Shown here: positions 1-8,969 of the stretch, piece by piece
Layout: the number at the start of each line of letters is the position of its first letter
How positions within the stretch are numbered: the stretch's first letter is position 1
NCBI GenBank assembly: GCA_015060255.1
Contig: SUYV01000005.1
Location: forward strand, 1 to 58,266
DNA length: 58,266 bases
Direction of reading: 5' to 3'
Source of the DNA: Bacteroidales bacterium
GTDB lineage: Bacteria; Bacteroidota; Bacteroidia; Bacteroidales; UBA932
The notes under the pieces: model-generated
Told to the model about the DNA's origin: nothing
The model's input: the letters and a program-made list of their open reading frames with translations, nothing else
Databases searched by the model: none
Program-made: the position numbers and the translations under genes

Positions 1-550
1 TGCAGTTCTCGGTCTCGGCAAGGAACGGATCGTTCTTGTCTCCGCTTTCTGTACCATATCCGCAGGTGTATGAGTCACCTATGAACTCGATATGCCTCTC
101 CTTGCGGCCCTGTGCCTGCAATACTTCGCCCTCGGTGACGAAATTGTGTATGGTAAAACGTCCTTGCTCGCCCTCGGTCCTCTTCTGTAGGATCACCTCG
201 TGCTCTCCTTTGCCAAGACCTTCTGCCAGGACAACCAGTGTGTCCTGAGCTCCTACCATGAATACCTTGTCTGCCTCAGGTGACATCTCCTTGTCCACCC
301 AGAGGTTGAACCAGCAGTTCCTGGTGTCGGAACACTTTATCGCGAGGTAAGGTCCGTTGAACTTGACTCTGAAATATACTCCGCTCCAGTCGTAGGTCAC
401 TTCATCTCCGTTCACAAGTGTGCGTCCGGTGTACTCGATGCGGCTGTCAGAAGCGGGAGTATTGATCAGTTCTTTGGTTTTCTTTGCCGACAGGTCGGTA
501 GAGAAGGCCAATCCGAGGATTGCCATGAAAATACATAATGACTTGCGCAT
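1..550 (-). CDS. SGNH/GDSL esterase, carbohydrate esterase family 2-like (3' end beyond window)
   Basis: Reading leftward from the ATG at 548-550 gives 183 residues with no stop before the window edge, so the C-terminal part is missing. The first 22 residues form a signal peptide ending near Leu-Ser-Ala. Residues about 35-145 form a beta-rich N-terminal domain. The SGNH nucleophile block follows as EFIGDSYTCGYGTES, with Ser at about residue 160. This order, a jelly-roll domain then SGNH, is that of CE2 acetyl esterases, which remove acetyl groups from polysaccharides or oligosaccharides. The catalytic His/Asp end cannot be seen. A -7 element TACCTTTG lies on this strand at 586-593, so the gene diverges from the glycosidase at 644. 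Position next to a PUL fits a periplasmic deacetylase. Confidence 0.85.
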   Translation of the reverse strand, partial: MRKSLCIFMAILGLAFSTDLSAKKTKELINTPASDSRIEYTGRTLVNGDEVTYDWSGVYFRVKFNGPYLAIKCSDTRNCWFNLWVDKEMSPEADKVFMVGAQDTLVVLAEGLGKGEHEVILQKRTEGEQGRFTIHNFVTEGEVLQAQGRKERHIEFIGDSYTCGYGTESGDKNDPFLAETENC

Positions 551-585
551 ATTGGAATAGATTTAATTATCAGGTCTTAATGCTT

Positions 586-593
586 CAAAGGTA
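586..593 (-). promoter_or_regulatory. Bacteroidetes -7 promoter element for the CE2-like esterase
   Basis: The minus strand reads TACCTTTG, which fits TAnnTTTG. It lies 36 bases before the ATG at 550. No good -33 TTTG is seen upstream. A plus-strand TAAATTTG at 614-621 could serve the divergent gene at 644. Confidence 0.45.
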
Positions 594-643
594 GTGATAA
601 TTATAAAATATTTTAAATTTGCGCTGGAAAAGATTTAAAATGT

Positions 644-2800
644 ATGAAAAAGTATATCCTTTTGCCATTGATTCTGATAAGCGCATGTCAGAGTAAGAGA
701 CCTATTTATGAAACCTCATCCTATGAACTTTATCCGGACATGATCGTACAAGGTGAGTATATTGGAGTGGCAGAGACTCCTTATCGGATTGTTTCCGATC
801 TTTATGGAGATACACTTGTGTGGGAATGCCGAAATGATCTTTCGTCAATGCCCTCACTTGAAACACCTTTTTTATTGGAGGAAGCGGTGTATAATATGGC
901 CCTTGATGAAAGTATCAATGCTGTAGAACCTGACGGGACGCTCAGGACGGGACTCTTCTGGGGTGGTGTATGGACTCGTGATGTCAGCTACAGTACTATT
1001 TTAGGTATGGCTTATATTCAGCCTCGTGCAGCCATGACAAGTCTCTTATGCAAGATCGGACGGAACGGCCAGATAATACAGGATACAGGTACGGGAGGTG
1101 CGTGGCCTTGCAGTTCTGATAGGGAGGTGTGGACTGTGGCTGCCTGGGAACTCTATAAGGTTACAGGTGATGAGGAGTGGCTCAGGACGGTTTATCCGGT
1201 TGCGAAGAAGAGTCTTGAAGTAGATATGAAGACGTTATATGATCCTGTTACCGGACTTGTCAGGGGTGAATCATCATTTATTGACTGGAGGGAACAGAGT
1301 TATCCTCGTTGGATGGAGCCTGCTGACATATATGACTCGAAATGTCTTGGGACCAATGTAGTACATTATGCAGCTCTTGTTTCTGCGGCAGAGATGGCAT
1401 CATTGCTTGAGGATCATGAGTTTGCAGGTATATGCACTGATACGGCAGCCGAGCTCAGGAAAGCAATAAATGAATGGCTTTGGATGCCTGAGTATGGCTA
1501 TTATGCCCAGTTTATCGCAGGAAGGGAGGACGATATGCTTTTTACCAGGAGCGAGACCCTGGGACAGGCTCTGTCCGTGATCTTTGGTGTGGCAGATGCT
1601 CAGAGAGCTGATGTAATGTCGCAGAATGTGCCTGTAGTGGATTATGGCACTCCGGTGTTCTGGCCTTGGATTCCAGATATTCCGCCATATCACAACAAGG
1701 CAATATGGCCGTTCGTGCAGGCCTATTGGATGATAGCTAGTGCCAGAACAGGTAATGAAGAAGGCGTGATGCATTCGATAGGAAGCATGATCAGGGCATC
1801 TGCAATGTATGCAACGAACAAGGAGAACTTTGTTGCCGACAGTGGTGACTGGAGAGGAACTCAGATCAATTCGAGCAATATGCTCTGGAGTCTTTCAGGG
1901 ACGTTGAGCATGACATTCCGTGTCCTTGCGGGAATGGACTTCGGAGCAGATGTTCTGAATTTTTCGCCAGTGGTTCCGAAAGCCTTTGATGCTGTCCGAA
2001 AGATAGGTAACTTCAGATATAGGAACGCCATACTTGATATTGAGGTTTCCGGTTATGGCGACCAGATCAGCGGCTTTGAGATTGATGGTGTACCTCAAGA
2101 CGGCCATTACGTGTCCGGAGCACTTGAGGGACGTCATGATGTGAAGATAGTTCTTTCGAATTCGTTCAGGAAGAAGATGAAAGTCAACCTGCAGTCTGGC
2201 GTCTGCACACCGATGACTCCTGAAACGGAACTTAATGCCGGTGTGCTGAGTTGGAAAGCCGTTGAGGGAGCATCAGAATATGAAGTCTATGTGTCGAATG
2301 TGAAAGTAGATCAGACTACAGAACTTTCTGTCGTGGTGCCGGATTCATGGCGTGGAACTATCTGTGTTGTTGCAAAGAATGCAGATGGCCAGCATTCATT
2401 CCCGTCAGAGCCAGTCTTTATGGTTGATGACACAGTGTGCAAGCAATTTGATCCTGTCATGCTCAAGAGGGAAAGTGAGGAATTTATGATTGAAGATATT
2501 GATGTACCTGAAGATGGTTTGTGGTATCTTGAGTGGGTTTATGCGAATGGAAACGGGGATATAACCACTGATCGCAAATGTGCAATACGCACTTTGTATA
2601 TCGATGGTGAACGGGTTGACATATGTGTATTCCCTCAGAGAGGGGTTGATAATTGGCAGGAGTGGGGAGTAACATCGCCTGTTGCGGTCAGACTCGGCAA
2701 GGGCAGACATACTGTCTCACTTCGTTTTGAGCCGGAAAATGACAATATGCATATTGATACAAATGAATTCATGATCAGAGAGCTTCATCTGGCGAAGTGA
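644..2800 (+). CDS. Six-hairpin (alpha/alpha)6 glycoside hydrolase lipoprotein
   Basis: This 718-residue protein begins with a lipoprotein signal (LILISAC, Cys15). Residues about 80-450 look like an (alpha/alpha)6-barrel glycosidase of the GH63/GH78/GH125 type: GVWTRDVSYS carries the typical acidic residue after Arg, and FIDWREQSYPRWMEPAD and a GDWRGTQINSSNMLWS stretch follow. Residues about 530-615 resemble a fibronectin type III or similar beta domain, and the last 100 residues form a beta-sandwich with CBM-like character. The exact GH family cannot be settled by eye. The 3' end overlaps the convergent GDPD gene by 26 bases. As a lipoprotein of the PUL it probably trims oligosaccharides in the periplasm or at the cell surface. 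Confidence 0.75.
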   Translation: MKKYILLPLILISACQSKRPIYETSSYELYPDMIVQGEYIGVAETPYRIVSDLYGDTLVWECRNDLSSMPSLETPFLLEEAVYNMALDESINAVEPDGTLRTGLFWGGVWTRDVSYSTILGMAYIQPRAAMTSLLCKIGRNGQIIQDTGTGGAWPCSSDREVWTVAAWELYKVTGDEEWLRTVYPVAKKSLEVDMKTLYDPVTGLVRGESSFIDWREQSYPRWMEPADIYDSKCLGTNVVHYAALVSAAEMASLLEDHEFAGICTDTAAELRKAINEWLWMPEYGYYAQFIAGREDDMLFTRSETLGQALSVIFGVADAQRADVMSQNVPVVDYGTPVFWPWIPDIPPYHNKAIWPFVQAYWMIASARTGNEEGVMHSIGSMIRASAMYATNKENFVADSGDWRGTQINSSNMLWSLSGTLSMTFRVLAGMDFGADVLNFSPVVPKAFDAVRKIGNFRYRNAILDIEVSGYGDQISGFEIDGVPQDGHYVSGALEGRHDVKIVLSNSFRKKMKVNLQSGVCTPMTPETELNAGVLSWKAVEGASEYEVYVSNVKVDQTTELSVVVPDSWRGTICVVAKNADGQHSFPSEPVFMVDDTVCKQFDPVMLKRESEEFMIEDIDVPEDGLWYLEWVYANGNGDITTDRKCAIRTLYIDGERVDICVFPQRGVDNWQEWGVTSPVAVRLGKGRHTVSLRFEPENDNMHIDTNEFMIRELHLAK

Positions 2801-4664
2801 CTTCGCAGAAAGTCTCTATCATGATCTTAAGCCTGTCCGGATTGTCAGTGGTGATGTAGTCTACTCCCTTTCCCATCCATATCATCAGGTCGTTGTCGTT
2901 GTTGATTGTCCATACATTGACCTTCATTCCAAGGTCGTGGGCCTCCTGTATCCAGTTCGGATGGGAATTCAGATTTCCATAGCTGTAGTCTATGCACATG
3001 ATGCCGTCGGCATACAGGTCTGCAGGCGCCTTGTCTCCATTCAGATACCCGACTTCGGCTTCAGGGAGAGCTGCAGCTATCCTCTTGCATATGTCATAGT
3101 CAAACGCAATGTAGTCGATCATGTGGCCGATGTTCTTCCCGGCGATCATGGCAAGCGCTGCATCGACGGCGGCATTGTTCCTCTCTACTGTGCTGTGGGA
3201 CTTGAACTCGAGGACAAGCCTTGTCGCATCCGATGTCGCCAGCTGCTCAAGCATCGCTTCGAAGGTCGGCAGCTTTTCTCCGTTGCCGAGCGTGAGGTCC
3301 TTTACCTGAGCATATGCGCAGTCCTGTATCTTCTTTCCGGCAAGGGTGCCGTCATGGTTGCATACCAGGATGCCGTCAGTTGTTATCCATACATCAACCT
3401 CGCTTCCGTCATATCCGTATTCCTGCGCCTTTGCAAGCGCCTCGATAGAGTTCTCTGGGACATTGTTCTTATGGTATCCTCTGTGGGCTATAATCTTAGG
3501 GGCAGTCAGAGTGTTGGCCTGATCTGTGACTGTGAACTTGGCAATGCCGACAGGGTAGAGCTCGCTTCCTCTTCTCATGAACAGCTTGTATTTGCCGTCT
3601 GTTATGTTCTTTGGCAGATCTGCTGTCGTACGTGATTCTTCTGCAGTACACCAACATCCGGCGTTATAGCTGCCGTCAATCGATTCGATCAGCAGCTCGT
3701 CGCTGCTCTCGAATCCCTTGCCTGCTATGGTGTACTTTCCTCCCGCCTGGATGTTGCAGGTGGTCATGTACATTACGTTTTCCGGAAGATATGTCGCCTT
3801 CGGGATGTTTACATTCAGCTTCTTCCAATGCTCGGCCACCCATTCCGTCGTAAGGGCCTCATCATATACTCTCGCCATAGCGACGTCGCCTCTCCATGCC
3901 GTACGTACGGATGAAGGCGCTGGATCCGCTCCTACGCAGAACCAGTGGCATGCTGCTGACTTGGGAAAATTGAACGATCCTGTCGTCTGAACGGTTTTCT
4001 TCAACTCGCCGTCCACATATACCCTTGCCTGATTGTTGTCCTTGTCCCAGACTCCGATTATATGATAATACCGACCTCTTTCCGGAACAATGCCGGTCTT
4101 GCCCCATACCCATTTGCTGCTGCCGTCGGCGCTCACATTCGTGAGGAACGTCAGCTCCTTGCCTTGGGACGAGGATGCTACCATGATGCCTGTGCCGCCT
4201 TGCTCCGTAGAGCAGAATGCCTTGATTTCAGCCGCTCCGTCCGGAACAGCGTCCAGCATGACTATGGCCTCAAGAGAGTAGCCGTCAGACATCTTCTGCT
4301 TGAATTTGGTCTCGTTCTGATAGTAGAACTTGTAATAGCTGTCCGGAATGTCTGCGCCTGGCATGTGGCAGAATCTTGCCATTTTGCCATCGTATGACGG
4401 ATTGTCCCATGTAAGCAGCGACAGTCCCTCATAGGTGTTCACCCTATAATCGTTGCCTGATACATCGCGAGCGCTGCCGTCTGCATTGAATACAATGTCC
4501 AGCATCGGAGTTATTTCCGGTTCCGGTTCCGGCTCTGGCTCAGGTTCGGGAGAAGGGGTCTCCTCGACGTCAGGTTTCTCAACTGGTTCTGGATGTTTCT
4601 CCGTGCAGGAGAAGACTAATGCTGCAGCCATGAGGCCGCAGAGGATGAATGGCATTTTTTTCAT
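2775..4664 (-). CDS. LamG-domain glycerophosphodiester phosphodiesterase lipoprotein
   Basis: The 629-residue protein has a lipobox (LVFSC) followed by a Glu-Pro repeat linker. Residues about 55-275 form a concanavalin/LamG-like domain, about 290-385 an Ig/IPT-like beta domain, and about 390-620 a GDPD TIM barrel. The GDPD signature is clear: HRGYHKNNVPENS, then SEVDVWITTDGILVCNHD, with the metal-binding Glu/Asp and catalytic His. The family cleaves phosphodiesters of glycerol or related polyols. Attached to a glycan-binding-like domain in a PUL, it may act on a polymeric phosphodiester such as teichoic acid rather than on free glycerophosphodiesters; this is inference. It follows the GH97 gene by two bases and is probably co-transcribed with it. 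Confidence 0.9.
   Translation of the reverse strand: MKKMPFILCGLMAAALVFSCTEKHPEPVEKPDVEETPSPEPEPEPEPEPEITPMLDIVFNADGSARDVSGNDYRVNTYEGLSLLTWDNPSYDGKMARFCHMPGADIPDSYYKFYYQNETKFKQKMSDGYSLEAIVMLDAVPDGAAEIKAFCSTEQGGTGIMVASSSQGKELTFLTNVSADGSSKWVWGKTGIVPERGRYYHIIGVWDKDNNQARVYVDGELKKTVQTTGSFNFPKSAACHWFCVGADPAPSSVRTAWRGDVAMARVYDEALTTEWVAEHWKKLNVNIPKATYLPENVMYMTTCNIQAGGKYTIAGKGFESSDELLIESIDGSYNAGCWCTAEESRTTADLPKNITDGKYKLFMRRGSELYPVGIAKFTVTDQANTLTAPKIIAHRGYHKNNVPENSIEALAKAQEYGYDGSEVDVWITTDGILVCNHDGTLAGKKIQDCAYAQVKDLTLGNGEKLPTFEAMLEQLATSDATRLVLEFKSHSTVERNNAAVDAALAMIAGKNIGHMIDYIAFDYDICKRIAAALPEAEVGYLNGDKAPADLYADGIMCIDYSYGNLNSHPNWIQEAHDLGMKVNVWTINNDNDLMIWMGKGVDYITTDNPDRLKIMIETFCEVTSPDEAL
4515..4551 (-). 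repeat. Hexanucleotide repeat encoding a Glu-Pro linker
   Basis: Degenerate GAACCG/GAGCCT-type six-base units encode the EPEPEPEP linker just after the lipid cysteine of the GDPD protein. Similar tracts occur at 9869-9918 and 48628-48671. Such linkers hold enzymes away from the membrane and the DNA can change length by slippage. Confidence 0.8.
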
Positions 4665-4666
4665 GT

Positions 4667-6664
4667 TTACTTCTTAACAAATCTGACAGCGCAGCCGCCG
4701 CTGGTCGCGAGTTTCATTTCAAGGGTGTCTTCAGATGTTACGCTCTGTTCTGAATATGTCACGCTTTCTGGGTTGTTCTCATAGTTCGCGTCTTCGCCGT
4801 CTCTGTAGACCTGCGCAGTATATTCTGCTCCCGGCTCGAGGAATGAGAGCCTGACGGTCAGTGTGCGGGCGTTCTCGTCTGTTATTGCTCCGAGATACCA
4901 GTCTTCCGAGTTCCTGTCACGACGCGCAGTGATCACATAGTCTCCGATCACAGCGTCAAGAACGTGGCTTTCGTGCCAGTCGCATGGAACATCCTTGATG
5001 AAGTCGAATGCCTTCTGGCCCTGATATGCATATGGGTCGTCGGATGCCATCTGGAGTGAACTGTATATTACGACATACTGCGCCAGCTGCTTGGCCAGGG
5101 TAGTGTTGACGCGGCAGAAAGGATAGTTAGGATTGCTGAAGTCGAATGTGCCGAAAGTATAGTCCATCGGGCCTGAAAGACCTCTGATGAACGGACATAC
5201 CGTCATGTGCTCCGGCTTGTTTCCGCCTTCCGGCTCCCATGCATCGTGCTCCTGCCCTCTGATACCTTCATATGTCATGAGGTTAGGATATGTCCTGTGG
5301 ATTCCCGTCGGCATCGCAGGCTCATGCTCGTCAACACATATCTGATACTGAGCGGCCGTCTCCACTATCTGCCTGCGTCTGTTCACTGCATACTGGCCGT
5401 CATGCTGCTCCTTGCCGTCCATGAGCACGTTGACGTTTCCGGTCTTGATATAGTGCATTCCATAGCTGCTGTATAGCTTGTAAGCGTCGTGAATCTGTGA
5501 AAGATAATGCTCTGTGTCAGCTGCATATTCGTTGTGGATGACCATCTGCACTCCCTTGGATGCAGCATATTTCATGATCTTGTCGAAGTCGTAGTCCGGA
5601 TACGCCTCTGTGAAGCTGAAGCCTGTGCTGTTCTTCATCCAGTTGCCGTCCCATCCTTTGTTCCATCCCTCCACGAGCACAGCGCTGATGCCGTTTTCAG
5701 CGGCGAAGTCGATGTACCTCATGGTGTGTTCTGTAGTGGCTCCATGGCGTGGCCCGTAATACCATGTGTAGAAATCCTTATGGAGGGTCCACCATATCCC
5801 GATGTATTTGCCCGGGCGTATCCATGAAACGTCTTCAAGGACGCATGGCTCGTTGAGGTTCAGCATGATCTTCGACGCGGCAAGCTCTCCGATGCTGTCA
5901 GCCATGATCAATGTTCTCCAAGGGGTTACGCATGGAGCAGAAGCATAGACTTTCGTTCCGTCTGACCATGGGGTGAGCACTGCTCTCAACTTGCCTTCTC
6001 CATCAGGAGTGAGATTCATCTTTGCATAATCAGTGAGATTCGCCTCATGAATTGCGTAATATCTGTTTTCGCCGGCTTCGATTGTGAAAGGAGTGTGGGC
6101 GGTGTCTACCTGGCTCATCAGGGTGTTGTTGCCATAGTCTTCATAGTATGGCACGCTTCTGTGCAGCCACCATGCCTTCATGTCTTTTCCGAAGTTGAAT
6201 GATGTGTTTTCTTCCATAATGGCGAATTCCTTGAGGTTTTCCTGTTCCGGGAATGAGTAACGGAAACCGAATCCGTCATCAAAGACTCTGACCACCACAT
6301 CCACATGGCGTGGATTCCCGCCCTCTTCACTGAGGCGCACAGTCATTTCGTTATAATTGTTGCGTACAAATCTGTCCTCGCCCCAGACCTGTTCCCAAGT
6401 CTCATCCTTTGAGTCTCGTGAAACAAGTTCGGCCTTGACAAAGGCCATAGGGGAGTCTTCTCCCTTGAGAGTGAAGCCCATTGCCGAATTATCCAGAACC
6501 TGTTCCCCGGCTTTTGACACTGAGTATACAGGGGCTCCGTTGCACATTGAAATTTCAAATCTGATTTCTCCGTCAGGTGAAGTTACGGCTGTCTTGCTGT
6601 CCTTGCATCCGCTTGCAAGCAGGATCATGACAAGCAGGATTGGTGTAAAGAATCTATGTTTCAT
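4667..6664 (-). CDS. GH97 glycoside hydrolase, inverting (SusB-like) type
   Basis: A 665-residue lipoprotein (LLASGC, Cys20) with the full GH97 layout: N-terminal beta-sandwich to about residue 280, TIM barrel from WIRPGKYIGIWW to about 560, then a C-terminal beta domain. Glutamates at 379 (HNEY), 448 (DEHE) and 472 (RGQEHD) have the same spacing (69 and 24) as SusB Glu439, Glu508 and Glu532 as I recall them. The retaining-type Asp is absent, because the corresponding segment reads HYIKTGNVN. This predicts an inverting alpha-glucoside hydrolase. It is the first gene of a leftward pair with the GDPD gene. A -7 element TAACTTTG lies at 6685-6692, about 20 bases before the ATG. Compare the retaining-type paralogue at 21067. 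Confidence 0.92.
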   Translation of the reverse strand: MKHRFFTPILLVMILLASGCKDSKTAVTSPDGEIRFEISMCNGAPVYSVSKAGEQVLDNSAMGFTLKGEDSPMAFVKAELVSRDSKDETWEQVWGEDRFVRNNYNEMTVRLSEEGGNPRHVDVVVRVFDDGFGFRYSFPEQENLKEFAIMEENTSFNFGKDMKAWWLHRSVPYYEDYGNNTLMSQVDTAHTPFTIEAGENRYYAIHEANLTDYAKMNLTPDGEGKLRAVLTPWSDGTKVYASAPCVTPWRTLIMADSIGELAASKIMLNLNEPCVLEDVSWIRPGKYIGIWWTLHKDFYTWYYGPRHGATTEHTMRYIDFAAENGISAVLVEGWNKGWDGNWMKNSTGFSFTEAYPDYDFDKIMKYAASKGVQMVIHNEYAADTEHYLSQIHDAYKLYSSYGMHYIKTGNVNVLMDGKEQHDGQYAVNRRRQIVETAAQYQICVDEHEPAMPTGIHRTYPNLMTYEGIRGQEHDAWEPEGGNKPEHMTVCPFIRGLSGPMDYTFGTFDFSNPNYPFCRVNTTLAKQLAQYVVIYSSLQMASDDPYAYQGQKAFDFIKDVPCDWHESHVLDAVIGDYVITARRDRNSEDWYLGAITDENARTLTVRLSFLEPGAEYTAQVYRDGEDANYENNPESVTYSEQSVTSEDTLEMKLATSGGCAVRFVKK

Positions 6665-6684
6665 GCTTGAAATAAACTTTCTTA

Positions 6685-6692
6685 CAAAGTTA
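6685..6692 (-). promoter_or_regulatory. -7 promoter element of the GH97-GDPD operon
   Basis: The minus strand reads TAACTTTG, fitting TAnnTTTG, 20 bases upstream of the GH97 start codon. No convincing -33 box is visible. The region 6665-6768 is the divergent control region shared with GH89. Confidence 0.45.
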
Positions 6693-6768
6693 ATATAATT
6701 GTTTACTTATACCGGATGATTTATTAAAAAGTTTTATTATTATTGTAAATAAATTTAATTGAGGCATT

Positions 6769-8931
6769 ATGAGAACAATCAACTCTATCGCCGTGCTTGT
6801 CATGGTCATGGCATTGTCTTCTTGTGGAAATGAGGACTTTCCGCAAGTTCGTGAACTTGCGGAACGCATTATCCCTGAGCATCATGAATTATTCGTCTTT
6901 GAAGCTGTCGAAGATTCGGCGGACTGCTATGAGATTTCCATGAATGGTGAAAAGGTTCTGATACGTGCAAGCAATGCCAATTCTGCTGCCGTCGGTCTGA
7001 ACCATTATCTTAAGAATTATTGTCTTACGACGGTATCATGGGATGCACGCAATCCGGTGGAGATGCCGGACGAACTTCCATCAGTGGAGGGGACGGTAAA
7101 AGTAAACGCGCATTGCGGAGACCGTTTCTTCCTTAATTACTGTACTTTCGGATATACGATGCCTTGGTGGGGCTGGAATGAATGGGAACGTTTCATCGAC
7201 TGGATGGCTCTCAACGGCGTCACCATGCCGCTGGCCATCACCGGTCAGGAGGCTGTGTGGCAGAAGGTCTGGATGAAACATGGGCTTACAGATGAGCAGG
7301 TGAGAAACTATTTCTCAGGTCCTGCCCATCTCCCTTGGCACAGAATGTCGAATATAGACTATTGGCAGGGCCCTCTGCCACAGGAATGGATAGACGGACA
7401 GGCAGAACTGCAGAAGAAGATACTGAAGAGAGAACGTGAGCTGGGCATGACTCCGATACTCCCTGCTTTTGCAGGACATGTGCCGAAGGAACTGGCGGAT
7501 GTGTATCCGTCGATAGACACTACCCGCGTCAGTTATTGGGGCGGATTTGCTGACGAATACCGATGCACTTTCCTTGCTCCTATGGATTCGCTTTATGCGG
7601 AAATTCAAAAGGATTTCCTTACCGTTCAGACTGAAATGTTCGGCACGGATCATATCTACGGCGTGGATCCTTTCAATGAAATCGATGCTCCGAGCTGGGA
7701 TCCTCAGACTCTGGGAAACATGGCTGCGCATATTTACGGATCGATGGCGGCAGTCGATCCGGAAACTGTATGGCTCCAGATGGGATGGCTCTTCTATGCG
7801 GATCCTGCCCATTGGACCCAGGAGAATATCCGTTCCTTCCTCCGCGCAGTGCCTCAGGACAGGCTGATCATGCTGGATTACTATTGCGAGTTTACGGAAA
7901 TATGGAAGCAGACACAGGAGTTCTATGGTCAGCCGTACATCTGGTGCTATCTGGGCAATTTTGGAGGAAACACAATGATGTCCGGAAACTTCCGCACTGT
8001 CAGCAGCCGTATCGACGATGCCCTTGCCAACGGAGGAGACAATCTCATAGGCATGGGCTCTACCCTTGAGGGGTTCGGGGTCAATATGTTCATGTATGAA
8101 TATATCCTTGAAAGGGCATGGGATACCGGTATGTCTGATGATGAGTGGATCGAAGTCCTTGCAGACCGTCGTCTGGGATATGCTGATGAGGGTGTCCGCA
8201 AGGCGTGGAGGACTCTTTGTGACGAGGTGTATACCGAGCATTCGAAGACAGGCCATGCAACTCTTACATGCGCCCATCCTGCCCTCGAGGGCAACTGGCA
8301 CTGGACCACAAAGCCTTCGACCAATTATCCGACCGAGACACTGTGGAATGTCTGGGAAACCCTCCTGTCTGCGGAGTCTGACAGGGATACATACGGATAT
8401 GACGTCGTCAATGTCGGCCGTCAGGTCCTTGGGGATCATTTCATGGCTGTCAGAGATCAGTTTACTGAAGCATATAAGTCAGGGGATCTGCCGCTCATGC
8501 AGGAAAAAGCTGCGATGATGCTTGACATCATTGACGACATGGACCGTCTCGTGGCATGCCATCCTGAATTCTCTCTCAAGGATTGGGTGGACATGGCCCG
8601 CTCCTTCGGAGAAACTCCTCAGCAGAAAGATTATTATGAGACCAACGCCCGCACCCTGGTGTCAGTATGGGGTGACAGCTACCATCTGAGCGATTACGCA
8701 AGCCGTGCATGGGCAGGAATGCTTTCATCTTTCTATAAGGTCCGCTGGGAAATGTTCCTGAAAGAGGTTATGGACTCGTTCAAGGCGGGAGTTCCGTTTG
8801 ATGCAAAGGCATTCGATGCAAGAATATGGGAGTTCGAGAACGCATGGGCCAAGTCATCGCATGAGATAGACTATCCGGAACCGGGAGACCCGGTGGCGAC
8901 AGCGAAGGAAATAATTGCAAAATACAGGTGA
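6769..8931 (+). CDS. GH89 alpha-N-acetylglucosaminidase lipoprotein
   Basis: A 720-residue NAGLU-family protein with a lipobox (ALSSC, Cys19). The order is a small N-terminal alpha/beta domain, a TIM barrel from about residue 115 (RFFLNYCTFGYTMPWWGW) to about 450, and a helical C-terminal domain. Glu304 in GVDPFNEIDAPSW and Glu434 in STLEGFG have the spacing of 130 seen between human NAGLU Glu316 and Glu446, so both catalytic acids are present. The family removes terminal alpha-linked GlcNAc from host glycans such as gastric mucin or heparan, or from bacterial polymers. No sulfatase lies nearby, which argues against heparan. It ends at a strong hairpin terminator shared with the convergent NAGPA gene. 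Confidence 0.95.
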   Translation: MRTINSIAVLVMVMALSSCGNEDFPQVRELAERIIPEHHELFVFEAVEDSADCYEISMNGEKVLIRASNANSAAVGLNHYLKNYCLTTVSWDARNPVEMPDELPSVEGTVKVNAHCGDRFFLNYCTFGYTMPWWGWNEWERFIDWMALNGVTMPLAITGQEAVWQKVWMKHGLTDEQVRNYFSGPAHLPWHRMSNIDYWQGPLPQEWIDGQAELQKKILKRERELGMTPILPAFAGHVPKELADVYPSIDTTRVSYWGGFADEYRCTFLAPMDSLYAEIQKDFLTVQTEMFGTDHIYGVDPFNEIDAPSWDPQTLGNMAAHIYGSMAAVDPETVWLQMGWLFYADPAHWTQENIRSFLRAVPQDRLIMLDYYCEFTEIWKQTQEFYGQPYIWCYLGNFGGNTMMSGNFRTVSSRIDDALANGGDNLIGMGSTLEGFGVNMFMYEYILERAWDTGMSDDEWIEVLADRRLGYADEGVRKAWRTLCDEVYTEHSKTGHATLTCAHPALEGNWHWTTKPSTNYPTETLWNVWETLLSAESDRDTYGYDVVNVGRQVLGDHFMAVRDQFTEAYKSGDLPLMQEKAAMMLDIIDDMDRLVACHPEFSLKDWVDMARSFGETPQQKDYYETNARTLVSVWGDSYHLSDYASRAWAGMLSSFYKVRWEMFLKEVMDSFKAGVPFDAKAFDARIWEFENAWAKSSHEIDYPEPGDPVATAKEIIAKYR

Positions 8932-8937
8932 TACAAT

Positions 8938-8969
8938 GAACCCCGGCTTGTGACCGGGGTTCTGTTTTT
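8938..8969 (+). terminator. Rho-independent terminator after GH89
   Basis: A nine-base-pair stem (GAACCCCGG / CCGGGGTTC) with a seven-base loop is followed by TGTTTTTA. It sits between two convergent genes and may stop transcription from both sides. Confidence 0.85.

Noticed and set aside
7315..8439. 374-codon antisense frame
   Set aside because: It is a shadow of GH89; it has no domain and the sense frame is a clear catalytic protein.
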